Part shown: piece after piece, positions 1-5,832 of the stretch
Position numbering within the stretch: position 1 is the first letter of the stretch
Layout: each line of letters opens with the position of its first letter
Assembly (NCBI GenBank): GCA_051648105.1
Contig: JBOFEN010000058.1
Coordinates: forward strand, 1-8,692
Direction of reading: 5' to 3'
DNA length: 8,692 nt
DNA from: UBA7332 sp051648105
GTDB lineage: Bacteria; Bacteroidota; Bacteroidia; Bacteroidales; UBA7332
Translations under genes and position numbers: made by a program
Notes under the pieces: model-generated
The model's input: only the letters and a program-made list of their open reading frames with translations
Database searches by the model: none
Told to the model about the DNA's origin: nothing

Positions 1-462
1 TATATATCAAAAGAACTAGGTGTTACCGTACATTATCAGCCACTACTTGTAGAGCATAGCGGTAAGAAATTCCTACTAGGACATGGAGATGGCTTAGCTG
101 ACAAGAGCATTGCCTTCAAGTTCCTTCGCTCATTCTTTAGAAACAAGTTCGCACAGCGAATATTCTCTGCAATACATCCTCGATGGGGTGTTGCTTTTGC
201 AATGAGTTGGTCTAAAAGAAGTAGGATTTCAAAGGAATCAATACCCTATCTTGGAGAGGATAGAGAGCATCTAGTTATATACGCTAAGGAGTACCTCAAG
301 GAGAACCATGTAGACTACTTCCTTTTTGGGCATAGGCATATCCTTCTGGACCTAATGCTGCCAAGTAGAAGTCGTCTAATTATCACTGGGGATTGGATAT
401 CGTACAACTCATTTGCAGTGTTCGACGGAGATGATATATGGGTAGATCAGTTTGAGATATAA
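1..462 (+). CDS. lpxH: UDP-2,3-diacylglucosamine diphosphatase (LpxH-type metallophosphoesterase), 3' part
   Basis: The reading frame is open from base 1 to a TAA at 460-462, giving the C-terminal 153 residues; the start lies left of the window. The family hydrolyses UDP-2,3-diacylglucosamine to lipid X and UMP at the inner face of the cytoplasmic membrane, an early step of lipid A synthesis. Two C-terminal metal-binding motifs of the calcineurin-like fold are visible: GHGDG (79-93) and FGHRH (325-339), followed by GDW. The stretch HPRWGVAF between them and the ending GDWISYNSFAVFDG are, from memory, typical of the Bacteroidales LpxH proteins. The N-terminal motifs (DxH, GDxxD, GNHD) are outside the window. 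An internal ATG at 202 is not the start, because the frame and family similarity continue upstream of it. The gene converges with nhaD and the two share a terminator. Family assignment is firm; substrate specificity is inferred from it. Confidence 0.87.
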   Translation, partial: YISKELGVTVHYQPLLVEHSGKKFLLGHGDGLADKSIAFKFLRSFFRNKFAQRIFSAIHPRWGVAFAMSWSKRSRISKESIPYLGEDREHLVIYAKEYLKENHVDYFLFGHRHILLDLMLPSRSRLIITGDWISYNSFAVFDGDDIWVDQFEI

Positions 463-471
463 CTTTACAAT

Positions 472-516
472 ATAAATAAAGAGGGTGTAACTTATTGTTA
501 CACCCTCTTTATTTAT
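472..516. terminator. Bidirectional intrinsic terminator between lpxH and nhaD
   Basis: This is a perfect 20-bp inverted repeat (arms 472-491 and 497-516) with a 5-nt loop TTATT. The core is GAGGGTGTAAC/GTTACACCCTC, and the outer part is AT-rich (ATAAATAAA against TTTATTTAT), so each strand has a U-rich tail after the GC core. It lies 9 bases after the lpxH stop and 10 bases before the nhaD stop codon on the other strand. It can therefore end both converging transcripts. Confidence 0.92.
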
Positions 517-526
517 ACTTAATTAC

Positions 527-1960
527 TTATTGAAATAGAGATAATTGAAGTACATATACAGCAATACCAACAAGGTATCCTATCAATGCTATCAACGATA
601 TCTTTTTAAGATACCAACCAAAACTAATCTTCTCAAGCCCCATTACTATGACACCTGCTGCAGAACCTATTATTAGGATACTGCCACCGACACCAGCACA
701 ATAGGTTAGTAAATGCCAGAATATACCATCTTGAACGAAGTTCGCAAAATATGCTGGGTCAGCAGAGGCTGCTGCTGTAGCACTATCTATTACAGGATAC
801 ATACCAATAGCTCCTGCAACCAAAGGAACGTTATCTACTATCGATGAACTAATACCTATTATTGTATTAATTAGATATACGTTGTGAACCTCCTTGTCTA
901 AATACTGAGATAGGGTTGTTAGAATCCCAGACGATTGCAATGCAGCAACTGATAGAAGTATACCCAAGAAGAAAAGAAGAGTCGATCCATCAATTCTCTT
1001 AATAACTGCAGAGACTCTCACAGAATCATTTGCCTCTAGCTCGTTAATCTTGGAGTATTTTAGTTCAGTAAATAGCCATATAAGACCTAGAGAAAGCATA
1101 ACACCCATGAATGGTGGGATGTGTAGTAGTGATTTAAATATTGGCACCATAAGAAGACCTATCACACCAATTATCAATATCGAGAGTCGCTGTTTATGCG
1201 AAACCATAGAGAGAAACGAATCGTTGTTCTCACAATAGTCATTGGCATCATCCTTCTCGAAGTCTCCCTTGAGTGATCTTGACACAAAAATAAGAGGAAC
1301 AATAAATGAAGCTAAGCAAGGTAATAATAGATTAGTAGCAAGAGGTCCAGTAGATACATTACCTACGGCCCAAAGCATGATAGTTGTCACATCCCCAATT
1401 GGAGACCACGCTCCCCCACTGTTGGCCGCGAGCACAATAATACCAGCAAATAGCCATCTCTCTTCTTTTCTATAGACCAATTTACGAATAAACATGGTCA
1501 TGACTATTGATGTTGTGAGGTTATCAAGGATAGCCGACATGAAGAAAGTAATAAATCCAAGTAACCATAAAAGCGTTCTCTTACGCTTTGTAGTAATTCT
1601 ATCTGTGATAATTGCAAATCCCCCGTGAGCATCTATCAGCTCAACAATAGTCATAGCACCTATAAGAAATATAAGTATCTCACTTATCTCGCCTACATGC
1701 TCTATTATCTGTACATTCAAAACATAGTGCAAAGCTTGATCCCATAGGGATGATTGTTGTAATATTGCATTTTCTGAAACATGACGAGCAAATGATTCAG
1801 CATTAACGATAGGTACATAATCAATTGCCATTACAATGTAAATAATCCACAGAATAACACTTAGCGTCAGAGCTGTCGCAGCTTTGTCGATCTTTAATGG
1901 ATGCTCAAGAGCTATGACCGCATAGCCCAAGATAAAGATCAAAATCATCAACATTACCAT
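527..1960 (-). CDS. nhaD: NhaD-type Na+/H+ antiporter
   Basis: This 477-residue polytopic inner-membrane protein belongs to the ArsB/NhaD superfamily, whose members exchange cytoplasmic Na+ (or Li+) for protons. Two inverted halves are recognisable. The first carries LDNLTTSIVM (145-154) and AANSGGAWSPIGDVTTIM (178-195). The second carries SSIVDNVPLVAG (372-383) and GVGGSILIIGSAAG (423-436). The paired Asn/Asp-rich segments (DN-TT and VDN) are hallmarks of the family. A charged cytoplasmic loop lies near 230-260. ATG 1960 is chosen as the first start; ATGs 6 and 12 bases inside are equally possible, with no ribosome-binding site to decide. It follows the DUF1904 gene by 94 bases, but a terminator-like hairpin lies between them. 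I see only an imperfect -7 element (TATTTTCG, 1991-1998) of its own, so its promoter is unresolved. It is unrelated in sequence to the NhaC-type antiporter encoded further right. Confidence 0.92.
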   Translation of the reverse strand: MVMLMILIFILGYAVIALEHPLKIDKAATALTLSVILWIIYIVMAIDYVPIVNAESFARHVSENAILQQSSLWDQALHYVLNVQIIEHVGEISEILIFLIGAMTIVELIDAHGGFAIITDRITTKRKRTLLWLLGFITFFMSAILDNLTTSIVMTMFIRKLVYRKEERWLFAGIIVLAANSGGAWSPIGDVTTIMLWAVGNVSTGPLATNLLLPCLASFIVPLIFVSRSLKGDFEKDDANDYCENNDSFLSMVSHKQRLSILIIGVIGLLMVPIFKSLLHIPPFMGVMLSLGLIWLFTELKYSKINELEANDSVRVSAVIKRIDGSTLLFFLGILLSVAALQSSGILTTLSQYLDKEVHNVYLINTIIGISSSIVDNVPLVAGAIGMYPVIDSATAAASADPAYFANFVQDGIFWHLLTYCAGVGGSILIIGSAAGVIVMGLEKISFGWYLKKISLIALIGYLVGIAVYVLQLSLFQ

Positions 1961-2014
1961 AGATAGTGTGTTTTGAATAAATTGTTAAAACGAAAATATC
2001 AGTATAGAACAAGA

Positions 2015-2043
2015 ATAGCGGCCCGAAAGTTTCGGACCGCTAT
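2015..2043 (-). terminator. Intrinsic terminator after the DUF1904 gene
   Basis: On the minus strand this folds into a 13-bp stem (AUAGCGGUCCGAA with UUCGGGCCGCUAU) and a 3-nt loop, including one G-U wobble. Read on the plus strand the same position is a C-A mismatch, so the RNA hairpin is better on the minus strand. It lies 12 bases past the DUF1904 stop. The following tract (TCTTGTTC) is only moderately U-rich, so termination may be partial and some transcripts may continue into nhaD. Confidence 0.68.
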
Positions 2044-2054
2044 ACTAAATTCAT

Positions 2055-2381
2055 TTAAAAATGTTCTCCATTTCCATAATAGTGTCTTCCCTCTACATAT
2101 AAAAAATAGAGCTCAGACTCATCATAACCAATGGATAATAGGTAGTTATGTACAGTTTTAGCAACTTGATCTTCAAGTTTTATTGGACGTTTAAATGCCA
2201 AAACCTCAACTAAAGGGTAACTTGAAGACTCCCCATTACTATCAAAGAATCGACTCTGAACAACCTCAATAGTCACATGATCCTCTGGAACTTTGTAAAT
2301 TTGAGAGATCTCCTTAATTATTACAGCTGAGTTTGCACCCATCTTTTCTGGGCATACTCCATGAAAACGTAGTGTTGGCAT
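2055..2381 (-). CDS. DUF1904 family protein, tautomerase-like
   Basis: The 108-residue product matches my recollection of the DUF1904 family: the N-terminal MPTLRFHGV, the central YPLVEVLAF (55-63) and the C-terminal ending YYGNGEHF are characteristic. From memory, Pfam groups this family with the MIF/4-oxalocrotonate tautomerase clan. In that clan Pro2, exposed after removal of the initiator Met, acts as the catalytic base; Pro2 is present here. No substrate is established for the family, so no reaction is assigned. There is no signal peptide or membrane segment, so it is probably a small oligomeric cytoplasmic protein. It lies 146 bases downstream of the GH3 gene on the same strand, with its own candidate promoter in that gap and its own terminator after it, so it is probably transcribed alone. 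Family call good, function unknown. Confidence 0.82.
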   Translation of the reverse strand: MPTLRFHGVCPEKMGANSAVIIKEISQIYKVPEDHVTIEVVQSRFFDSNGESSSYPLVEVLAFKRPIKLEDQVAKTVHNYLLSIGYDESELYFLYVEGRHYYGNGEHF

Positions 2382-2417
2382 ATCTTATTTTTGAGTTAAT
2401 ACAATATGAGTAAGCCA

Positions 2418-2425
2418 CAAAAATA
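2418..2425 (-). promoter_or_regulatory. Candidate Bacteroidota -7 element for the DUF1904 gene
   Basis: The minus strand reads TATTTTTG, matching TAnnTTTG, about 37 bases before the ATG, which would give a leader of roughly 30 bases. No good -33 TTTG is present at the expected spacing (TTAG instead), so this is a moderate call. The rest of the 146-base gap is AT-rich. It also holds half of a weak AT-only stem (2520-2527 with 2536-2543) spanning the GH3 stop codon, which I would not call a terminator with confidence. Confidence 0.45.
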
Positions 2426-2527
2426 TAAATTCTTATCAATATAACTAAGCTAATATGAGGATAGTAACAACTAGAACAATAATTAATATAAGTAAATGAT
2501 AATTAGACAAAAGCAAGTAAAATAGTA

Positions 2528-4042
2528 CTACATACTACTATTTAGATCTATAAGCTGTTCAATATACTCCCTCGAGTTACTCAACCTAGGCACTTTATTT
2601 TGCCCTCCAACTCTACCCCTATTTGCCATCCATTGAGCAAACAAGCCATTTTTAGCAACCACTAATTGAGGTAATCCTAGCGCCATACCCTTATATCTTT
2701 TTGCCTCGTAATCTGAGTTGAGAGACTTTAGAGCTTTATCCATCTCATCAATGAATAGTGCTATATCACTAGGGGGTGTAACAAACTCAACAATCCACTG
2801 ATGAGCCCCTCCATTACCCTCAGACATATATATAGGGGCTGCCGTATAATCTAAAACTTTTGCACCTGTAGCTTCACAAGCAATAACAATTGCTCTATCT
2901 GCATTATCAACCATAAGCTCCTCCCCAAAGGCATTAATAAAGTGCTTTGTTCTGCCAGTAACTTGAATCTTATGTGGTTTAATAGATGTAAACCTTACCG
3001 TATCCCCGATAATATACCTCCAAAGCCCACTATTTGTTGTAATCACCATTGCGTAATTTCTCCCAACCTCAACCTCTGATAATGGAATAATAGGAGGAGA
3101 CACTTGATCAAACTGATCCATAGGTATAAACTCATAGAATATACCAATATCTATCATCAACAGCATAGAACGATCACTTATATCATTCTGTATAGCAAAG
3201 AACCCCTCTGAGGCATTGTAGGTTTCAACATAGAACATACCTTGCTTAGGGATCAGTTGTTCGTATAACGATCTATACGGGAGAAAGCTTATTCCTCCAT
3301 GAAAAAAGAGCTCAAGGTTAGGCCAAACCTCCGTAATATCTTTCTTTCCACTCTTCTCCAGTACAGCCTTCAATAGAACTAACATCCATGAAGGAACTCC
3401 AGCAAGAGAAACTACATCTTGATTATATGTTGACTCTACGATTGCTTTAATCTTAGACTCCCACTCATCCATTAGAGCAATCTTCTTCTCTGGCACTCTA
3501 AGTAGAGAGAAATACTCAGGACTATTCTGCAACAGTATTGCCGACAAATCACCAACCGAGATACCACTAGAGGCCTCCAAAATCTTGTGACTTCCCCCAA
3601 GAATCATACTCTTACCACTAAAAAGTCGGCTATTGGGATTTATCCTTGAATAAAGGGCTATTGCATCTTTAGCACCTTGATAGTGACATTCATCTAGTGC
3701 TGATTGACTAACTGGTATAAACTTACTCTTGTCATTAGTAGTTCCAGAAGATTTAGCAAACCACTTTGGCCTACCCTTCCAGAGAATATCAGACTCTCCC
3801 TTCATCATCCTATCAATAAAAGGCTTTAGCTCCTCATAGCTACTTATGGGTACAACCTTAGCAAACTGTTCATAGTTGACCAGTTTATCAAAATTATATC
3901 TGCGACCCCATTCGGTGTCATAAGCAGAATCAATAAGAGAAAGTAATTGTTGTTCTTGAATCTCCTCAGACTCATCAGTATATCTATCGATTTGACCGAG
4001 TCTAGAATCAAGAAAATGGAAGAAGAATTTCGTAAATTGCAT
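2528..4042 (-). CDS. GH3-family acyl-adenylating/amido-synthetase-like enzyme
   Basis: The 504-residue protein is a full-length bacterial member of the GH3 family, within the adenylate-forming (ANL) superfamily. Plant GH3 enzymes activate a carboxylic acid with ATP and join it to an amino acid. Visible motifs: the phosphate-binding loop KSSGTTNDKSKFIPVS (97-112); FHGGISFLPY (247-256); YNASEGF (275-281), at the place of the adenine/acyl-binding motif; YIIGDTVRF (343-351), with the ribose-contacting Asp347; the hinge region TGRTKHFINAFGEE (362-375), leading to the C-terminal subdomain; and GQNKVPRLS (480-488) near the end. All nucleotide-binding motifs look intact, so the enzyme should be active. 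Acid and amine substrates of bacterial homologues are largely unknown and cannot be read from the sequence. It is cytosolic by composition. The start at 4042 gives the N-terminus MQFTKFFFHF. The upstream leader contains a terminator-like hairpin. No functional link to its neighbours is evident. Confidence 0.88.
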   Translation of the reverse strand: MQFTKFFFHFLDSRLGQIDRYTDESEEIQEQQLLSLIDSAYDTEWGRRYNFDKLVNYEQFAKVVPISSYEELKPFIDRMMKGESDILWKGRPKWFAKSSGTTNDKSKFIPVSQSALDECHYQGAKDAIALYSRINPNSRLFSGKSMILGGSHKILEASSGISVGDLSAILLQNSPEYFSLLRVPEKKIALMDEWESKIKAIVESTYNQDVVSLAGVPSWMLVLLKAVLEKSGKKDITEVWPNLELFFHGGISFLPYRSLYEQLIPKQGMFYVETYNASEGFFAIQNDISDRSMLLMIDIGIFYEFIPMDQFDQVSPPIIPLSEVEVGRNYAMVITTNSGLWRYIIGDTVRFTSIKPHKIQVTGRTKHFINAFGEELMVDNADRAIVIACEATGAKVLDYTAAPIYMSEGNGGAHQWIVEFVTPPSDIALFIDEMDKALKSLNSDYEAKRYKGMALGLPQLVVAKNGLFAQWMANRGRVGGQNKVPRLSNSREYIEQLIDLNSSM

Positions 4043-4111
4043 ATAGTTTTCAGCTGGTTATCTAGGTTTATATGGCAGCAATATACGAATGTTTTTTAAT
4101 AGTAATGTGAC

Positions 4112-4142
4112 AAAATAAGAAAAGGTTGTCTCACGACAACCT
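4112..4142 (-). terminator. Terminator or attenuator in the GH3 leader
   Basis: On the minus strand the sequence gives a perfect 8-bp stem, AGGUUGUC/GACAACCU, closed by a GUGA tetraloop (GNRA type). It is followed directly by UUUCUUAUUUU. The plus strand has no U tract after the hairpin, so it works only for leftward transcription. It lies 70 bases before the GH3 start and about 40 bases after the predicted start point of the promoter at 4187-4218. It may attenuate GH3 transcription or end a short RNA. Confidence 0.7.
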
Positions 4143-4186
4143 AAACCCTTTATTAACCTTAAATCTAATACCATGAAAAACTGATA

Positions 4187-4218
4187 CAAATGTATGCGAT
4201 TAGAGTATAGATTGCAAA
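4187..4218 (-). promoter_or_regulatory. Bacteroidota promoter upstream of GH3
   Basis: The minus strand carries TTTG (4215-4218), a 20-base spacer and TACATTTG (4187-4194), an exact match to the Bacteroidota -33/-7 consensus. Transcription would start near 4180, giving a leader of about 138 bases for GH3 that passes through the terminator hairpin at 4112-4142. No CAAA (plus strand), and hence no complete minus-strand -7 element, occurs between 4043 and 4110. A one-mismatch element, TTATTTTG at 4111-4118, is the only closer candidate. Confidence 0.65.
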
Positions 4219-4402
4219 CAACGAGCAGCATTTTAGCTCCATTTTAACACAAAACAACTTAAATCGAAAACAATCGAGCACCCTATTAACCTTTTAAAAC
4301 AATATCAGGAGCTAGCGAGAAGAGCAAGGATCCCCTTTAATTTAAAACCAAAACTAAAATATCACAATGTTACATTAAAGCAACAAACCCAACACTAAAA
4401 AC

Positions 4403-4434
4403 TTTTCCTCCTATCTTATTTGTGACTATCTTTG
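4403..4434 (+). promoter_or_regulatory. Bacteroidota promoter for nhaC
   Basis: TATCTTTG at 4427-4434 matches the -7 consensus TAnnTTTG. TTTT at 4403-4406, 20 bases upstream, is a one-mismatch -33 element. A start near 4441 would leave about 20 bases of leader before the ATG at 4461. This position rules against the upstream GTG at 4422 as a start codon. Confidence 0.62.
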
Positions 4435-4460
4435 TGATTCACACAACAATAAATAACATA

Positions 4461-5759
4461 ATGATTAACGAACAATACACACCAAAACCCAAAGCAATGG
4501 CACTATTGCCCTTGGTTGTCTTCTTAGTCTCTTACTTATTCGTATCTATTCTTGTTGACGATTTCTACAAAATGCCCATAACTGTTGCATTTTTAATCTC
4601 TGCGATAGTTTCAATAGTTATCACACCAGGCAAGAGTCTTGCTAGTCGCATAGAACAATTCTCTGTTGGTGCAGCCAACAAAAATATAATGCTTATGATC
4701 TGGATCTTCATACTAGCAGGAGCCTTTGCACAAACAGCCATCTCTATGGGAGCAGTAGATGCGACAGTAAATCTAGCTCTAAGCATACTGCCAGACTATC
4801 TACTAATAGGAGGAATATTCGCTGCAGCCTGCTTTATTTCCATATCCATAGGAACTTCGGTTGGAACAATAGTTGCATTAACACCAATAGCTGTAGGAAT
4901 AGCAGAGAAGAGTGATATCTCACTCGCGATGATGACCGCTGTAGTTGTAGGAGGCTCCCTTTTTGGAGACAATCTATCTTTCATTTCTGACACAACGATC
5001 GCAGCAACTAAAACACAAGGTTGCGAAATGAAAGATAAATTCAACGCCAATATTAGAGTTGTTGCACCAATTGCGGTCATCGTATTCATTATCTATATCA
5101 TTATGGGTATGAACATACATGTAAACAGCTCTATATATGAGGTAAATCTTATAAAAGTTGTCCCATATCTATTCGTAATAAGCTGTGCACTAGCAGGTAT
5201 GAATGCGATAAGACTACTGATACTAGGCACACTACTATCAGGCACTATTGGCATAATCACAAACGCCTTCGACCCTATGACATGGATGAGCACAATGGGA
5301 GATGGAATAATGAATATGAGCGAACTGATAATAATCTCCCTTTTAGCTGGTGGCGTACTCGAACTAATCAGATACAACGGAGGAATAGAGTACATCATAA
5401 AAGCAATCACTAGTAAAGTAAACTCCAAGCGAGGAGCAGAGTTAAGCATAGCCGCTCTTGTTGGATTCGCCAATCTATGTACCGCAAATAATACTATTGC
5501 TATTATTACAGCAGGCCCTATTGCCAAAAGAGTTGCAACTAAGTTCGATATTGACCCAAGGAAGTCTGCAAGTATACTAGACACATTCTCATGTTTTATA
5601 CAAGGAATAATTCCTTATGGTGCTCAACTACTTATGGCAGCTGGACTAGCTAATATATCTCCTATAGAGATCATTCCCCATCTTTACTATCCTTTCCTAT
5701 TGGGAATTGCAACAATCCTATCTATAATATTTAGATATCCAAGAAAGTACTCAAAATAA
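4461..5759 (+). CDS. nhaC: NhaC-family Na+/H+ antiporter
   Basis: The 432-residue polytopic membrane protein belongs to the NhaC antiporter family, which exchanges Na+ for H+ across the inner membrane. Diagnostic segments are GTSVGTIVALTP (131-142), GGSLFGDNLSFISDTT (164-179) followed by IAATKTQG (180-187), and in the second half LCTANNTIAII (339-349) and GIIPYGAQ (382-389). Hydrophobic segments start right after a short polar N-terminus (MINEQYTPKPK). The frame is open further up to a GTG at 4422, which would add 13 residues. I prefer ATG 4461 because the GTG falls in the spacer between the predicted -33 and -7 elements. Transcription is divergent from GH3. The gene lies 73 bases before purB, with no clear terminator between, so some read-through into purB is possible. 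Family members differ in substrate (some exchange malate/lactate), so pure Na+/H+ exchange is the likely but not proven activity. Confidence 0.88.
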   Translation: MINEQYTPKPKAMALLPLVVFLVSYLFVSILVDDFYKMPITVAFLISAIVSIVITPGKSLASRIEQFSVGAANKNIMLMIWIFILAGAFAQTAISMGAVDATVNLALSILPDYLLIGGIFAAACFISISIGTSVGTIVALTPIAVGIAEKSDISLAMMTAVVVGGSLFGDNLSFISDTTIAATKTQGCEMKDKFNANIRVVAPIAVIVFIIYIIMGMNIHVNSSIYEVNLIKVVPYLFVISCALAGMNAIRLLILGTLLSGTIGIITNAFDPMTWMSTMGDGIMNMSELIIISLLAGGVLELIRYNGGIEYIIKAITSKVNSKRGAELSIAALVGFANLCTANNTIAIITAGPIAKRVATKFDIDPRKSASILDTFSCFIQGIIPYGAQLLMAAGLANISPIEIIPHLYYPFLLGIATILSIIFRYPRKYSK

Positions 5760-5795
5760 ATAGTAAAAAAACAGTGAGATAAACTGAGAAAGGAG

Positions 5796-5803
5796 TACAT
5801 TTG
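5796..5803 (+). promoter_or_regulatory. Candidate -7 element for purB
   Basis: TACATTTG matches TAnnTTTG and ends 29 bases before the purB ATG, predicting a leader of about 23 bases. No TTTG is seen at the -33 position, so the promoter may be weak or need an activator. It lies in the 73-base nhaC-purB gap and would let purB be expressed independently of nhaC. Confidence 0.5.
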
Positions 5804-5832
5804 CATACCATATATAAAGATCTATTATACGT

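Larger units (their letters stand above)
4043..4460. other. Divergent intergenic region between GH3 and nhaC
   Basis: These 418 AT-rich bases separate two genes transcribed away from each other. They hold a minus-strand terminator hairpin near 4112-4142, a complete minus-strand promoter at 4187-4218 and the nhaC promoter at 4403-4434. A second minus-strand -7-like element (TAGTTTTG, 4349-4356, with TTTA 19 bases upstream) is also present. Between 4219 and 4348 I find no convincing element. A distant 7-bp pairing, TAGCTCC (4234-4240) with GGAGCTA (4308-4314), is the only structure, and it could be chance. Two short minus-strand reading frames (4058-4174 and 4165-4242) are discussed as findings but not called as genes. 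Confidence 0.7.

Noticed and set aside
1050..1475. Two plus-strand open frames inside nhaD
   Set aside because: Antisense shadows of conserved NhaD coding sequence.
1973..2161. Plus-strand 62-codon frame across the DUF1904-nhaD gap
   Set aside because: It overlaps the DUF1904 3' end and the terminator hairpin. No promoter or family features.
2520..2543. Terminator after GH3
   Set aside because: The 8-bp stem has only one GC pair, overlaps the stop codon and has no good U tract.
4234..4314. Distant 7-bp complementarity in the GH3-nhaC gap as a structured RNA
   Set aside because: Seven pairs separated by 67 bases, without supporting inner stems, is within chance for this length.
4565..5584. 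Three minus-strand open frames inside nhaC (4565-4786, 4796-5089, 5093-5584)
   Set aside because: They are antisense to a clear membrane-protein gene whose codon pattern keeps the opposite strand open. No family features.
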